The notes below the pieces were generated by a model. It saw nothing but the letters and a program-made list of their open reading frames with translations. It did not search any database and was not told the origin of the DNA. Of a stretch of DNA of 64,000 nucleotides, positions 48,426-61,700 are shown piece by piece. The number at the start of each line of letters is the position of its first letter. The stretch's first letter is position 1. This stretch comes from Gordionus sp. m RMFG-2023 (Eukaryota > Nematomorpha > Gordioida > Chordodea > Parachordodidae), in assembly GCF_954871325.1 (NCBI RefSeq), contig NC_088776.1:48502569-48566568 (forward strand), read 5' to 3'. Both the position numbers and the translations under genes were made by a program.

Positions 48426-48888
48426 TGTAGTCCAGAATCTTCAGATATACACAAGAGACAACGACCTATATTAATTCTGGTGGTCGATAGGCTTGAACCT
48501 TCTGACCAATTAAATGTTTAAACTATAATAAAATTAAATTTTACAGGTATTGAGGGTCTGGAGCTATTTTCAAAGGTTCATAATAGCTTTTTGAGCGCTA
48601 TTTTATGGTAAGAAATTAATTGATATTAGAAGAGAAAAACAATAAACAAATGAAATCATTATATTTAATGAAGAACCATTCATGCTAATCGTCATGAAAA
48701 AACAAACTTAGTTAACAGTAAAAAGATAAAGATTAAAGGAACAACAAGATTTTAAATTGTCTACATCAAGACGAATATTCAAGAAAGAGTAAAACCAAGA
48801 AACTATATTATACAATTATCTAATAAATGCATCTAAAATGTTTATGGGTCTTTGTCCACATAATTGCTCTTTAAACATATGCATCCCG

Positions 48889-51640
48889 CAGTAGCGTACG
48901 CAGGAATTTGTTGTGGGGGGGGGGGGGATAATTAAAATTTTTAAAAATAAAATTATTGTTATTTAAAAATATCAAGCATAAATTTATTAGGACTAATAAC
49001 TATTTCTAATATACAAATTTAAATTAATATGAATTATAAAAAATTAAATATATAAACCGATATATAAAAATAAATTTGATTTAAAAAATATTAAACGAAT
49101 ATAACCGGTAGGCATATAAATATTTTAAATAAATTTGAATTATAAAATATTAAGTGGATATAACCAGGATATGATGACTATAAAATAAATAATCCATAAT
49201 AGAAATTTAAATTTTTTTGAGCTTTTAAAATTTATATATAAAGTATAAAAAATCTAAATGTTGGAAATATGAATAATTATATATTTTATGTAATAGAAAA
49301 ATATATAAGACATTAAAAAATGATAGCACAAAAAATATTATAGAAACATTATATTTTTATAATGTAAAATCCAATCTTCGTTGGGAGGGAGCTAATTTTT
49401 CAATTATCTCATCCGTGTTTGGCGTCAAATGCCTATGAATATTCAAAAGGGCCAGACCATTCAACCTACTTTCAGAAGTTGTACTTCTTAGGTACGTTTT
49501 TAATCTTCTTAAAGAAGAGAATGTTCTCTGGGAAGAGTTGCTAATATATATAATAATTTCAATATATTGGGAAAATAATCTAAAAGATGTTTGAAATGAT
49601 GCAAAGCATCATAGCATTTTTTGCGACTATATCAACCATAGTTAATCTTTTATACCGGCATTCAGCTAATAAAGCATCATGAGATACATTAATGTCTTCA
49701 TGATAAAAATCTTCCAAATATTTTATTTTTTTTCTATCACCATCTGAAAAAGGTTCAGAGGGCTTTTGCGGAAGAAATATCTGCAGAATGATATGTGTTT
49801 CTTGATAAATTAAAAACCTTTCATTTACTTGGGTTATAAATGTATCCAAAAGAGGTATAAAGACATTTATTTTATAATATTCTTCTATTGACCCTATATT
49901 AATATTTGGACGATAAGTTTGCCTTACTGTAAGTCGAGGGAGACAAATATTGAACTCGTATAGCTCTGCTTTTGATTCAACATTAACATATAAAATATGA
50001 AATTCCTCATCAGCATTAGCTCTAATTTCTTTGAGTTCTAATAAAATTGTCTCTGATATTCTCATCATCTCAATCAAATCAATATCAGGTTTTTGAAAAG
50101 TATTACATAAAATAGTTGTATAAATAAATAATTTATTAATACATTCTAATGCGAAAAAAAAATTTGGTATAAGTATTGAATCCAGTAACTTGCTTGCTTC
50201 TGAAGATATATCTTTTTCAGACATTGTGATATTTCTATAAGAGCATTAATAATCGGCTCTTCTAACTCGATAAAAGCTGTTACTGCTTGATGTCGAAGAC
50301 TCCATCTTGTTGGACAAGCTTTTTGCAATTTTTTTCTCCTTGTTGGGCAAGGAGTTTCAGATATAATTCAGTTCAAAATATTTTGACGCTTGGGGTATCT
50401 AAACATCTCATAGATGCTAGATATTTTACCTGATATATATATAAAAAATTTAATTTAATAATTAAAAACCTAAGCAATTTGATATCAATGGTAAAGAACA
50501 TGAATCCGATATTGCTAAGTTGAGTGAATGGGCAGCACAGTGGACATATATATCTGTTGGGCATTTTTTTAAATAAATGCCTGAAGCCCATTGAATTGTC
50601 CACTCATTGCACGTGCTCCATCATACCCTTGCCCACATATCATATTTATATTTAGCTATATTTTTTAAAATAATTATATAATAAGATTAATTATTACTTT
50701 TAATTTTAAGATTCACAAATATTACATCAGCTAAAGCAGACCCAGTCATGCTTGAAACAGGAATAAATTGGAGAAACATTTCCTTGATAATGTTTTTATG
50801 AGTATCTACATATCGCGCACACAACGACATCTGCTCAATGCCAGCAATGTCCTTGGTCTCATCTGCCAAAATTGAGAAGCATGGGGCAGAATTGATTTCA
50901 ACAATCAATTTTTCTAAAATGATATTGTTGCAAATATCAATTATCTCATTTTATACCCTAGGGCTGAGATAAGTAGCATTTTTATTGGTACTAATGAGGC
51001 TCTCCATTAATACAGGATCTCCTAATGCTTTAAATTTTAAAAGTCCACGGAAATTACCTTCGTTATCATTATTATTAAAATTTAAGCTTCCTGAATCCAT
51101 GTGGCTACGAAGTGCTAGGCCTTGCAAGCCACAATATAAAATAGCCTCAATAGTTAGTTTTATCTTGCCTCTATTTTCTTTTGCAATTTTAACCCTATTT
51201 TTATCAATTATTGATGAAATGGGAGTAATATCCCCCTTTTGAATTGATTCATTTGAGGAAATCATCAGTTCACAGCTTTTGTTCATTAAATTATCACACT
51301 ATACTTTTTGCTTTTTGGCATGATTTTCACCTTCAGCGTTTTTTAAAAAAAGTCTAATATCCATGACTAGAAATTTGAAAAATTATAATACTGGGAAATT
51401 TTAAAATAATAGATAAATATTACGCCACAAGGAAAACTTGAAAATGAAATTAATTGATAAAGTAAATTAGTAAATGAAAAAGGTAATATAAAAATTTAAG
51501 AAGAAATAGATATGAATAATTATAATAAAATATAAAAATATAAAAAATAATATTTTTGAAAAATATGTCCGGCATCTGCATTTTGGCTTGGGGGGAGGGA
51601 TTTGTTCCCCTGCCCCTCCCCCCCGCTGCGTACGCCAATG
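48889..51640 (-). mobile_element. hAT transposon, 2.75 kb, with perfect 8-bp target duplication
   Basis: Left end CAGTAGCGTACGCAGG and right end CTGCGTACGCCAATG form terminal inverted repeats. GCATCCCG is present immediately outside both ends (48881-48888 and 51641-51648), an exact 8-bp duplication. A G run near 48914 and a C run near 51615 lie just inside the ends. A transposase relic on the minus strand fills most of the element. Confidence 0.95.
49357..51364 (-). pseudogene. hAT transposase of ZMYM1/DUF4371-like type, with a few breaks
   Basis: Blocks in order on the minus strand: an MDIRLFLKN-like start (51364); GLALRSHMDSGSLNFNNNDN then EGNFRGLLKFKALGDPVL (about 51120-51000); SILADETKDIAGIEQMSLCA then RYVDTHKNI (about 50865-50780), a hallmark of this group; KACPTRWSLRHQAV (about 50323-50280); a long open stretch 50224-49580; and the C-terminal FSSLRRLKTYLRSTTSESRL then NGLALLNIH ending near 49357. 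Large open segments remain, but several frame changes and stops separate them, so it is probably inactive. In the family the protein binds the ends and excises the element. Confidence 0.85.
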
Positions 51641-51648
51641 GCATCCCG

Positions 51649-52510
51649 TTGCAATTTTAAATTTTTATTTAATTTTCCATTAATTTCACTAATTTTTTTT
51701 TAATTTTTTTCCATGATTGCGTATTTTTATCAATAAAGTAGTTGCAATGATATATATACATCATTTTTATATTTAAAAATAATCAATATTTTGCCCTCAG
51801 AAGCCCCACATGGGAAAGCTTATCCTTCCCCGGGTGTAACTCATCCTATCTCAAATTATTCTTTCGTAAAAATTAATGCTGTTTAAAAAGTATAATCAAA
51901 TTTATTTTATGTGTAGTAGAGAACAGTAAATAAGTGGAATAAAATGAGATTTAAATTTTATTAACGTTAGCCATTTAGGACTCTAAAGCTCCCCGGCCTT
52001 TTTTTTTCATTCCTAGTAAAGAAAATCAATGACGTGTTTTTTTAAGAAAACGGAAAATTATAAATAATATATATAAATAAATAAATAAAAAAAGAAAGAA
52101 AGGCTTGAGAAAAAGAATTTTCTATTTGCACAGCACAGTTTAGTAATTTTATGAATAAATAAATTTACAAGAAAAAAGATTTATTTTGTAAATAGTATCC
52201 AAAAACTTTTATATTTTACTTTTAGATGATATTGATAAAATTCTTGGCATAATAATATATGGTTTGTTTACTTAAAATCTTTATTTATTTTTAAAATTTA
52301 TTTTTCCCATTTTAGAAGCCTTTGACTCATTTATAAAATGAGAACTATCTGAAACAAAATAAAATTCTATTCATTCGCACAGCTCCGGAACTTCCATTCG
52401 AATCTTATATTAATTTTTATGTAAAGATAATATAACATTTTATGTATTTTAGATATAAAATATATTTATGCCAAGCAAAAGTTATATAAACATTTTGTTT
52501 TATTTAGACT
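51649..52510. other. Upstream region of NDST
   Basis: AT-rich sequence between the hAT transposon and the NDST start codon. It presumably holds the promoter and 5' UTR. No specific element is recognisable. Confidence 0.4.
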
Positions 52511-52706
52511 ATGAAACAACATTTATTTGAAAGAAGATATTTGAATCAAATTATGATGTTCAAGTCTAAACACATTTGCAACTCCAAGATTTTGTTCTGT
52601 GGGCTCATCTTGTTTGTTCTGGCGACGATGTTTTATTTTCATTATTTTTATCCGACTAATTGCTTAATAGAAACCCTGAAATTCAAACAACAAATATTTC
52701 AAATAG
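52511..52706 (+). CDS. NDST: NDST exon 1: cytosolic tail and membrane anchor
   Basis: MKQHLFERRYLNQ.. precedes the hydrophobic segment ILFCGLILFVLATMFYFHYF. Ends in phase 1 at ATAG/GTAATA. Confidence 0.75.
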
Positions 52707-55700
52707 GTAATATTTAATTTAAAAAATTGAAAAATAAAATAATATATAGCAATCATTTATCGTTCTAAAATGAGTCCTGATAAGTGTGCTATATAATATT
52801 ATTATGAATACAATTATTTATCAAATTAACTTTTATATAAGATAGATTTTATAAATTTAACTCGATTCAAAAATTTAAATAATAATTAGTATACTTATAC
52901 ATAAATGTTGTGAAAAATAGCTATTAAAAGTTGCGCGCTATAAAAAAAATAACTATCTAATTAATAGCTACTTATTTGGCTACTTTAAAACTTTTTTAAT
53001 TAATATATTAATAATATAATTAACTTTACACATAATTATTAAAGTAACTAAAATAGCTATATTATATTTAAAATATAATAGCTAAGGTGGGCTATTTCTT
53101 TGAGGAAGTAGCTAACTAGTACATAGCTAATTTTTTTAGAAAGTAGTTGTAGATATAGCACGTTAATTTTTAATTAACATTGTTATATTCACTTGATTAA
53201 TTATGTTCTTCTCATTATAATATCATATCGTATAAAACCTATAGATTTAAAAAATTACAATGAAATTCTTAAAGAAAAAACTCTTGATACATTATCATTC
53301 CAAAGTTATAATAAGCGCTTCAATTTCAGCAACAAATTTCTAAATAATTTCGACTTTGCTAATGCAGAACATATAAATGATTATTGCATCAAACTTAACG
53401 GGTTTAATGTGTTAATAGTGTCGGACCCAAAATTAACGTCATTAACAAAGGATCTAGAAAGATCTTTAAATTACGCCAGATTATCTTATCGTGTTTTGGA
53501 CACTGATAATTTTAATCCTGACACTGCAGTTCAACAGACTCCTGACAAAAACAAAACACTCGATAAAGACTTTTTTGTCAATTATTTTACTAATTATTTA
53601 AAAACGAACGTTATCATAAACAAGGAGTGCTTTGACATCATCATTTTCGAAAACTTAATGGACTACGTTAACTTGATAAATGGTATAGATTACTCCGAAA
53701 TTCAGCATGAAGGTGTGTTTGACACGATAAATGGTAACGAGTTTATCACAAAACAGACTAATCAAGATGTGGAGTACTTAAGGTACTACATTAATCTTAT
53801 TAACCCCAAACTTTTCCTCTTCATCATTACTACTATTCAAGAGGTAAAATTTTTTATATTTTTCTTAAGCTTAAAAAGATATGTATATATAATGTTGAAT
53901 TGCATTTTTAAACCAATCAAAGATTCCATCCGGGCCCTTTTATTTTTTAAAAAAAATTTGATATAATTATATTATTTGATATTTTAACTTGCAAAGTATC
54001 ATTTCCAATCGATAAAATGTATCATTTTAAATCTATAAAGATCATTATGTTTGCCCTTTGCAGATTGAAATGATAATTTACTAGGTAACATGCTATATAT
54101 ATATTATTATATCTCAAAGGAAAAAAAATTATTGCTTAAATCCTCATACTTCCAGAGATGTAAGTTCTTAATACGGGAATTTAACAAAATTGCATTTCAT
54201 TTTAATTCCAAATTGGGAAATACTTAAGAGAAAGCAATAACTTAAATACTAATACTATTTTATTAAAATTTGGTATTACCACCGAAAACCGGGAATAGAA
54301 AACAAGAAATGGTCATATAAAATTTTCGTTTAATTTCATATTTTAAAATTTAGTTATTAGACTGCTTTATATTTATTATTTTTATAAAATTTGGAATTAT
54401 CCAAAACATGGTTTCAAAAAAAGCATAACTTCTACATCTGTATTCAACCTAATCTAAGATTTTATATACAGATGTAAAGTAGTTTAGTACCTATAGTTAT
54501 AATATATAAATGTCGTATTGGGATATGGAATTCGTGGGGATTAGGAATCTCTCGATTTTAAATTCTTTACCGAGAACGATCAAAATCCGATTTAACCGGA
54601 AATGTATTCTATAGCATGGAGTATTTACCTTATAAATTTCAGTCAATTTCCGCCATGGACATTTTAGTATTTTTTAATTTATATGAACAATCCACATAAA
54701 AATTAATATAATTAGGAGTAGTTCTAAAGTTCATGGATTGTTAGAAATTTACAGTTTGGGTACTTTATACATGCTGAAATACAATTCATGTCAAATCAGA
54801 TTTTTAGAATTTAAAAATCGCCCTTAGTAAATGATTCAAAATCAAAAGATTCCTAATTCCCGTGTATTCTATAACCGAATATGACATAGATATAAACATG
54901 AAGATGCCGTTTTTTTCTAAAGCTATTTTCGGATTTTGGTGATAAATTGATTTTTACTCTTATTTTGGCGTAATTATATTCCATCATAAGTATATTAGGT
55001 ACTATTTAAAGAAATTAAACAATGGATACATCCAAGACTGAATTTTCCCCTGGTTCCTTTATATTTAAGCGGAAAAGAAGATCGCCTAGGAAATTTTGTT
55101 TTAAAATTTTGATAAAACTTTTCAATTTCTTCATAAGCAGAGGAATTGGGTGTACATTCATTTAATAAAGTAAATATCTTCTTAAGTATATATATTTTTT
55201 TTATAATATTAAGATATGTTTAGAATCATTACCATAAAAAAATTTTCAACCATTTACGATGGGTAACCTTAGTTAATCTTTATAATTAAAAATAAACCGA
55301 GCATAAGTGTTTAGTGTATAAATGATGTTGGGTAAAGCTAAAATTTTTTAATATATCCTCTCATTTTTTTACGTTTTTGAGCCCGGTAGAAGTTATAAAT
55401 TTTGAATAATAAGAATTAAATGATTTATTCATAGGTTAAGTGACATTTTAAAAGCAGTGTTAAAAAGATAAACTGGGGGCCTAAGATTTAATTATAATTT
55501 TTTATATGAAAATATAATAAATGTTCTATAGGTTCAAAATATCGTAAATTTTCGTTCGACCAAAATTAAAGGCATATATGTAAACAAGGAATCGCAAATC
55601 CCTTACATATTAAAGTTACCAGTGGTTGATGAACACGGGCCAAAGCTTGGTAAAATATATGATGAAGTTTTTTCTGTGTCAGATTCTATCAGAAGTTTTA

Positions 55701-58700
55701 CATTGACTCCAAATATAACCTATCATTGGGAGAATGAAATTTTAGCATATACTGAAGATTTAGCGGCTAAAACCCAGAATAAGTTACCCCTGATATATTA
55801 CCTAAAAAATTTGCAATCTTTTACCAAATTATCGGATCGAATCTTGAATCAAGAGAGAATAGTTTTCGGCGCTAGACTTCAATATTGGCCTTTCCAGATT
55901 CTCTTTCATGATTGTTTGTTGACACTCCTAAAGCATTCTAAATTAAACGACGCAAAAAAACTACAACTAGATAAATTGAAAAATAAAAATCGATATTTCA
56001 TGATAGATATTGATGATATTTTTGTGGGTAATGATACGAACCCGTCCATATCTGATATTAAAGTAAATTGACTTTTGTATAATATTTATCAATTATATTA
56101 CTTTAATACCTCCTTTAAAAAAAATTTATCTTTGCTATTCAATACGAGTTTATTAATAATTTATTCAAATAACAGTCTATAATCCACTTATATAATCGGA
56201 TTCAAAGGCGCTTTAAATTTAAAGTATTAAATTGAGGAACATGGTGAGTTATAAGATTTCTAAATTTGAATCCAAAAACTAAGGAACACATAATAATAAT
56301 AAATTTTTTAAGTAGGTTATGTTATACCATAGCATTTAATAATTTTATTATATGAATTGATTACATTCCACTTGTACCTTTGAATTCGAAAAAGAGGTGA
56401 TTGACTATAAACTAATTGTAACAGATAAAATTAATAGCTAATCCATTATTATAATTGCTTCATATTTATTTGCGAAAGTCATAATTATAAAAGTTTCTTT
56501 ATATTAAAAGACATTTTTTTTGTGTTTATAACAAAGGTCTCTTAAAATATGATAATCTTCAAAGGTGATAACTTTCTTATATTAATCTTGCTAGATGCCT
56601 CTTTCTAATTCCTGCTAACTAAGATCTATATGTAGATCACAGACGCGTAACCAGAAGGAGGAGGAATACTCTTCCCAACTGTAAAATTGTCTGTTTTCTT
56701 AAATATCATTTTAAGCTAATAAAAAATTCCCCCTACACACCCAGGACGCCCTCTCCCCCATATACAATATATCACTAATAAGAATTTAAAAGAAAAATTA
56801 GTTAAAATTAATAACTTTTTTAATTAACGGCTATAATTTGCAATTTTTATTAAAAACATTTTTATTAAAAAATAAACTCCAAAATTATTTTAATAAAAAT
56901 TTAATACAGGCAAAGGCCTACAATGGGCCTAAATACCTCCAATAAAATTTATGAGGAAAAACCCCACATAATAATTCCTGTCTATGCCTATGTTAGATTA
57001 TAAATATCGCTTTTGATTGGTATACTTATATATAAATGCAAATATTTATATAAAACTCATTTACCTAAAATAAGTAGCTACTTAGTAATAGAAAATTTCC
57101 CATTTGAGTTTATTTTTTAAAATGGTTAACTCAATATTTTAGTCAGAAAAATATTGCCTAAGCTTCACTTCAAGATTTTGCTAATAGGTTTCTAAATTTA
57201 TGAGTAAAATCTTCAGTTGCAAGATTTTTCTGTTTTTAAAAAGCAGCTCAAATGGATCGATTTTGCATCACTATTACTAATCGCCATTTTCCTATTTTAA
57301 AAATATACATTAAATTTTGATTTATATTTATTAACAAAATTAGGAATTAATATATTTTCAAACCAGAATAAGGAAAAGGGGTGTTAAAGATTTTACAATC
57401 AATCTTGGATATTCGGGGGATCTATATACAAACACAAAAAGATCTTCGCAATTGGGATACGACTATCTATTAAGTGAGACTAATTTTATATAATGATAAA
57501 TTAAAACATATTAATATAAATTTAGTTTTAGTATATTTTATAATCATAAAAAAAGAAGAATTTGAAATAGGGTATATACATAGTGAATTTTTCAATAATT
57601 AAAATACTCTTTCATGTGAAATAAAGTCTTTAATAGGTTGTACATATAAAATAATTATACCTAGTTTCCCATTCAAAAAAGGAAAAGTCCCAATCAAAAA
57701 AGGAAAAGTTTCAATTATAAACGGAAAAGGTCCGATCAAAAAAGGAAAAGGGTCAATCATAAAAGGAAAAGGTTCAATCAAAAAAGGAAAATTCCCCAAA
57801 AGAAAGGAAAAAGTCTGATCAAAAAAGGAAAAGTGTCAAACAAAAAAGGAAAAGGTCCAATCAAAAAAGGAAAATTCCCAAAAGGAAAGAAAATTCCCAT
57901 TCAAAAAAGCAAAATCGTAATTTTTTTAATTTTTTGTCAATTTTTCTTAAATTTTTATTTATTTTTGTTATTCCTTCTTAATTTATATCAAAATTTTTGC
58001 GATTTCTTTACGTTTTTTTTCTTACTGATCTTTTCTCAATTTATTTCTAACTTTTTGCTTTTTTTTTACTTTTATTTTTCTTACTATATCTTTTCTCAAT
58101 TTATTTACTTCTTCATTTTTGATAATTCTTTTGTATTTTTAAAAATAATTTATAAATTTAGGTCCATTTTTTTAACAATTCTTTACGTTTTTTTTCATCA
58201 TACATACAATATTCTTTTTATGATTTTATCTTTGTAATCTTTTGCATACATTTCTATCCTTTTCAATCTCTTTAAGTCATTTTTAATCTTTATTTTTTTG
58301 AGCATTTCTCAATTTTATTTCTTCTCATTTTTGATAATTTAAAAAATAAGAATTTAAAAATGATTATATTTTATTAATTTACATATCGTTTGGTATTACA
58401 GTTCAAACTTATTTAATTTTAAAAAGGTACATTATTACCAAACGATTAATTTAATTTAGCAATTGTAATTATATTGTCTGCCAAAAACATTAAATATAAT
58501 TTTAAAAAATAATTATTAAAAATGAGAAGAAAAAAATTGAGAAATGCTCAAAAAAATATTGATTAAAAATGACTTAAAGAGATTGAAAATGTTAGAAATG
58601 TATGTATAAGATTACAATAAAAATCATAAAAAGGATATTGTATGTATGATGAAAAAAAAACGTAAAGAATTGTTTAAAAAATGGACCTAAATTTATAAAT

Positions 58701-61700
58701 TATTTTTAAAAATACAAATGAATTCTCAAAAATGAGAAGAAAAATAAATTGAGAGAAGATATTATAAGAAAAATAAAGGTAAAGAAAATCGCAAAAAGTT
58801 AGAAATAAATTGAGAAAAGATTAGTAAGAAAAAAAAACGTAAAGAAATCGCAATAATTTAGATATAAATTAAGAAGGAATAACAAAAATAAATAAAAATT
58901 TTAGAAAAATTGACAAAAAATTTAAAAAAATTACGATTTTCCTTTTTTGAATGGGAATTTTCCTTTTTTGATTGACACTTTTCCTTTCCTTTTGGAAATT
59001 TTCCTTTTTCGATTGACACTTTTCCTTTTTTGATTGGACCTTTTCCTTTTTTATTTGACACTTTTCCTTTTTTGATCGGACTTTTTCCTTTCTTTTTGGG
59101 AATTTTCCTTTTTTGATTGACACTTTTCCTTTTTTGTTTGGACCTTTTCCTTTTATGCTTGGGACTTTTCCTTTTTTGAATGAGAGACCCTGTAAGTTTG
59201 GGCGTATATACTTTATAATTATATGTTATTTTGAAAATGAATGATGAAAAAGGTACAAAAAAATGGTTGTAATAAATAAAATATCTAAATGTAAATATAT
59301 TATTTTCATAATAGATAATAGCAAACATTTCAATTGGTTTCCACATTCGTTTAGTCATCAACAGTTCCATAAAGCAAATTCGACATATCTTAATTGGTCT
59401 ATGGAAAATAATTTACTATTTGCAAAAGTATTACCACCATCATTATATATATTTTTTTGTAAATATGACCTGATGATTTTGGCAAATTTTAATTTAAAAA
59501 AATTATATATTATTGATAACATTATATCAGCTACTATTCAAATAAAGCAACCAATCAGAAAAAAAAAATTAGACTGTTTCCTTCATTTACAATATTATAT
59601 ATATCGTATGGGGTAGAGGTCTGCATTGAGCGGGGTTTCGGCCCGCCCGCCTAAGCAGCTCATCTAAGTGGGCGGGCGGGTAAGGAATTTTAGACAAATA
59701 GGCGGGGCCAATGACATATATAATACCTAGACTGACGATTCATTCATTAAAAGTGTACATCAATGCAAATCAGCTGGAGACGTCATCTTGGTTACACTAA
59801 TCTTTATCAAAATTTTAAACGAGAGCCTAATTTATTCCTATATCTGGTGCGAACTTTATTAAAGAATTACCGGATCATCGAGATAATAAGGAAGCAACAA
59901 GTTATCAATTAAATAGTAGTTTTTAACATGAGAATAATTATACTATATGTGTTACCAAAATGGCGGGTCCAGCTGATTGCTTTTAACGACGCTTAAAAAC
60001 GCATTTTAATGTATGAATCGTCAGTCTAGGTATTATATATATGTCATTGGGCGGGGCGGGCGGGTTAAATTTTTTTTAAACATTGGATGGGCGGGTTTTT
60101 GGTCCAAAAACCCGCCCAATGCAGACCTCTAGTATGGGGTTTCGGAATCCGTGGGAATTCGGGATCTCTCAATTTTAAATAATTTACTAAGGGCGATTTT
60201 TGGATTTTAAAAATCTGATTTTACAGGAATTGTATTCCAGCATGGGTAGAGTATTTACCCTATAAAATTCAGCCAATTTCAGCGATAGACATTTTAGTAT
60301 TTTTTAATTTATATGAAAAATCCATATAAAAATTAGTATAAATTAGAAATAGTTCAAGTTCGTGGCAAAATTGTTTAAAATTTACAGTTTGGGTACTCTA
60401 GCCATGCTAGAATACATTTCCGGTTAAATCGAACTTTAAAATATTTTAAATCGCTCTCGGTAAAGGATTTAAAATCAAGAGATTCCGAATCCCAATACGA
60501 CATATATATTATTAAGATAAATTAAAATATAAACCACAATGATGTATATATATAATTGATGAAAGACGATTTCAAACATTAATAACTCCCGGTGAAGCGC
60601 TTTGAAGACTATGTAAGTGGAAAGGAGGCCACTTACAGACCTTGTGAAGGGGGTTCATTCTTTCCCTTTCCTGTGATTTTAAATTTTTGTCCTGATTAAT
60701 TTTTTCTTAAACTTTAGTTATCACAAGTTTAATGAATGACTAAAGGTTAACATCATTTAACAATTTTAAGCGGAAATCCCCCCCCCCCATTTCGATTTAA
60801 AAAATTATTAATTATATATATTCGAAATAAATATGTCAATTAGTAAGCTAGTGTTATCTTGAAATATTTTTTGTTAAAATTTGCAAATTTTATAAATATT
60901 TACGAAATCCAATCTACTTTGTCTAGGTCTCTTCTTTTATGACTAAGGTGCTTATATGCCTAATTAAATCCATTACGCGTCAAGAAATATTAAATCATTT
61001 TAATACACAAAATTATAAATTCATAAAAAGATGAATTCACAACACTTTTTTCTTTAAGATAGATGCAAGGGTGATGTTTCAAAATAAGCGGGGACAAAGT
61101 GCCCCACAAAAATCCCGAATATGTGGTCATTTATGGCATTTTGAAGTGTTATGCATCCTTTTACTATCCATGGGGTCAAAGGATCTTGAAATCATAAGAC
61201 GATTCGAGGCAGGTTGTAGATGGTGTTCTCTCCGATTGATCCATTACTTTAAAATATAGAAATTATTTGGAATTAATACAACTAGTTCACAAAAGATAAA
61301 TTTTTGAAACGAAATATCGAAATTAGAATTTATTTCGAAAAGCTCGATTTTTGGCTTACTATCTTATAACATTATGTAGTCGAACGCTCGTGAGCCTATA
61401 ATGCAACTAACATATTATCTCTGCCAGCAATGGCACAAAATAAAATTTAGCTCAAATATCCTAATTCTTTTATTTATTTAAAATTTTATTATTTTTTGGG
61501 AGGACACTATTTTGATCAAATAATTTTATATTTAATATTTTGATTTAATAACTTAGCATTTTATATAAATTCTTTATATCAAGAGTATCATGCATTTAGA
61601 ATATCTAATCAAGCAAAAGATACAAGAATATTTTCGATATTTTAATAATATATCTATATCTATATCTAACTAAGATACAGTATTTTCTAAAGTATCTGTG

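Noticed and set aside
50985-51242. Plus-strand frame within the hAT transposon
   Set aside because: Antisense to the transposase N-terminal half, without homology.
57599-59370. Open frames rich in KKGK or FPFLI repeats on both strands
   Set aside because: By-products of the 21-bp minisatellite arms of the foldback element. They lie in an NDST intron and have no domain character.
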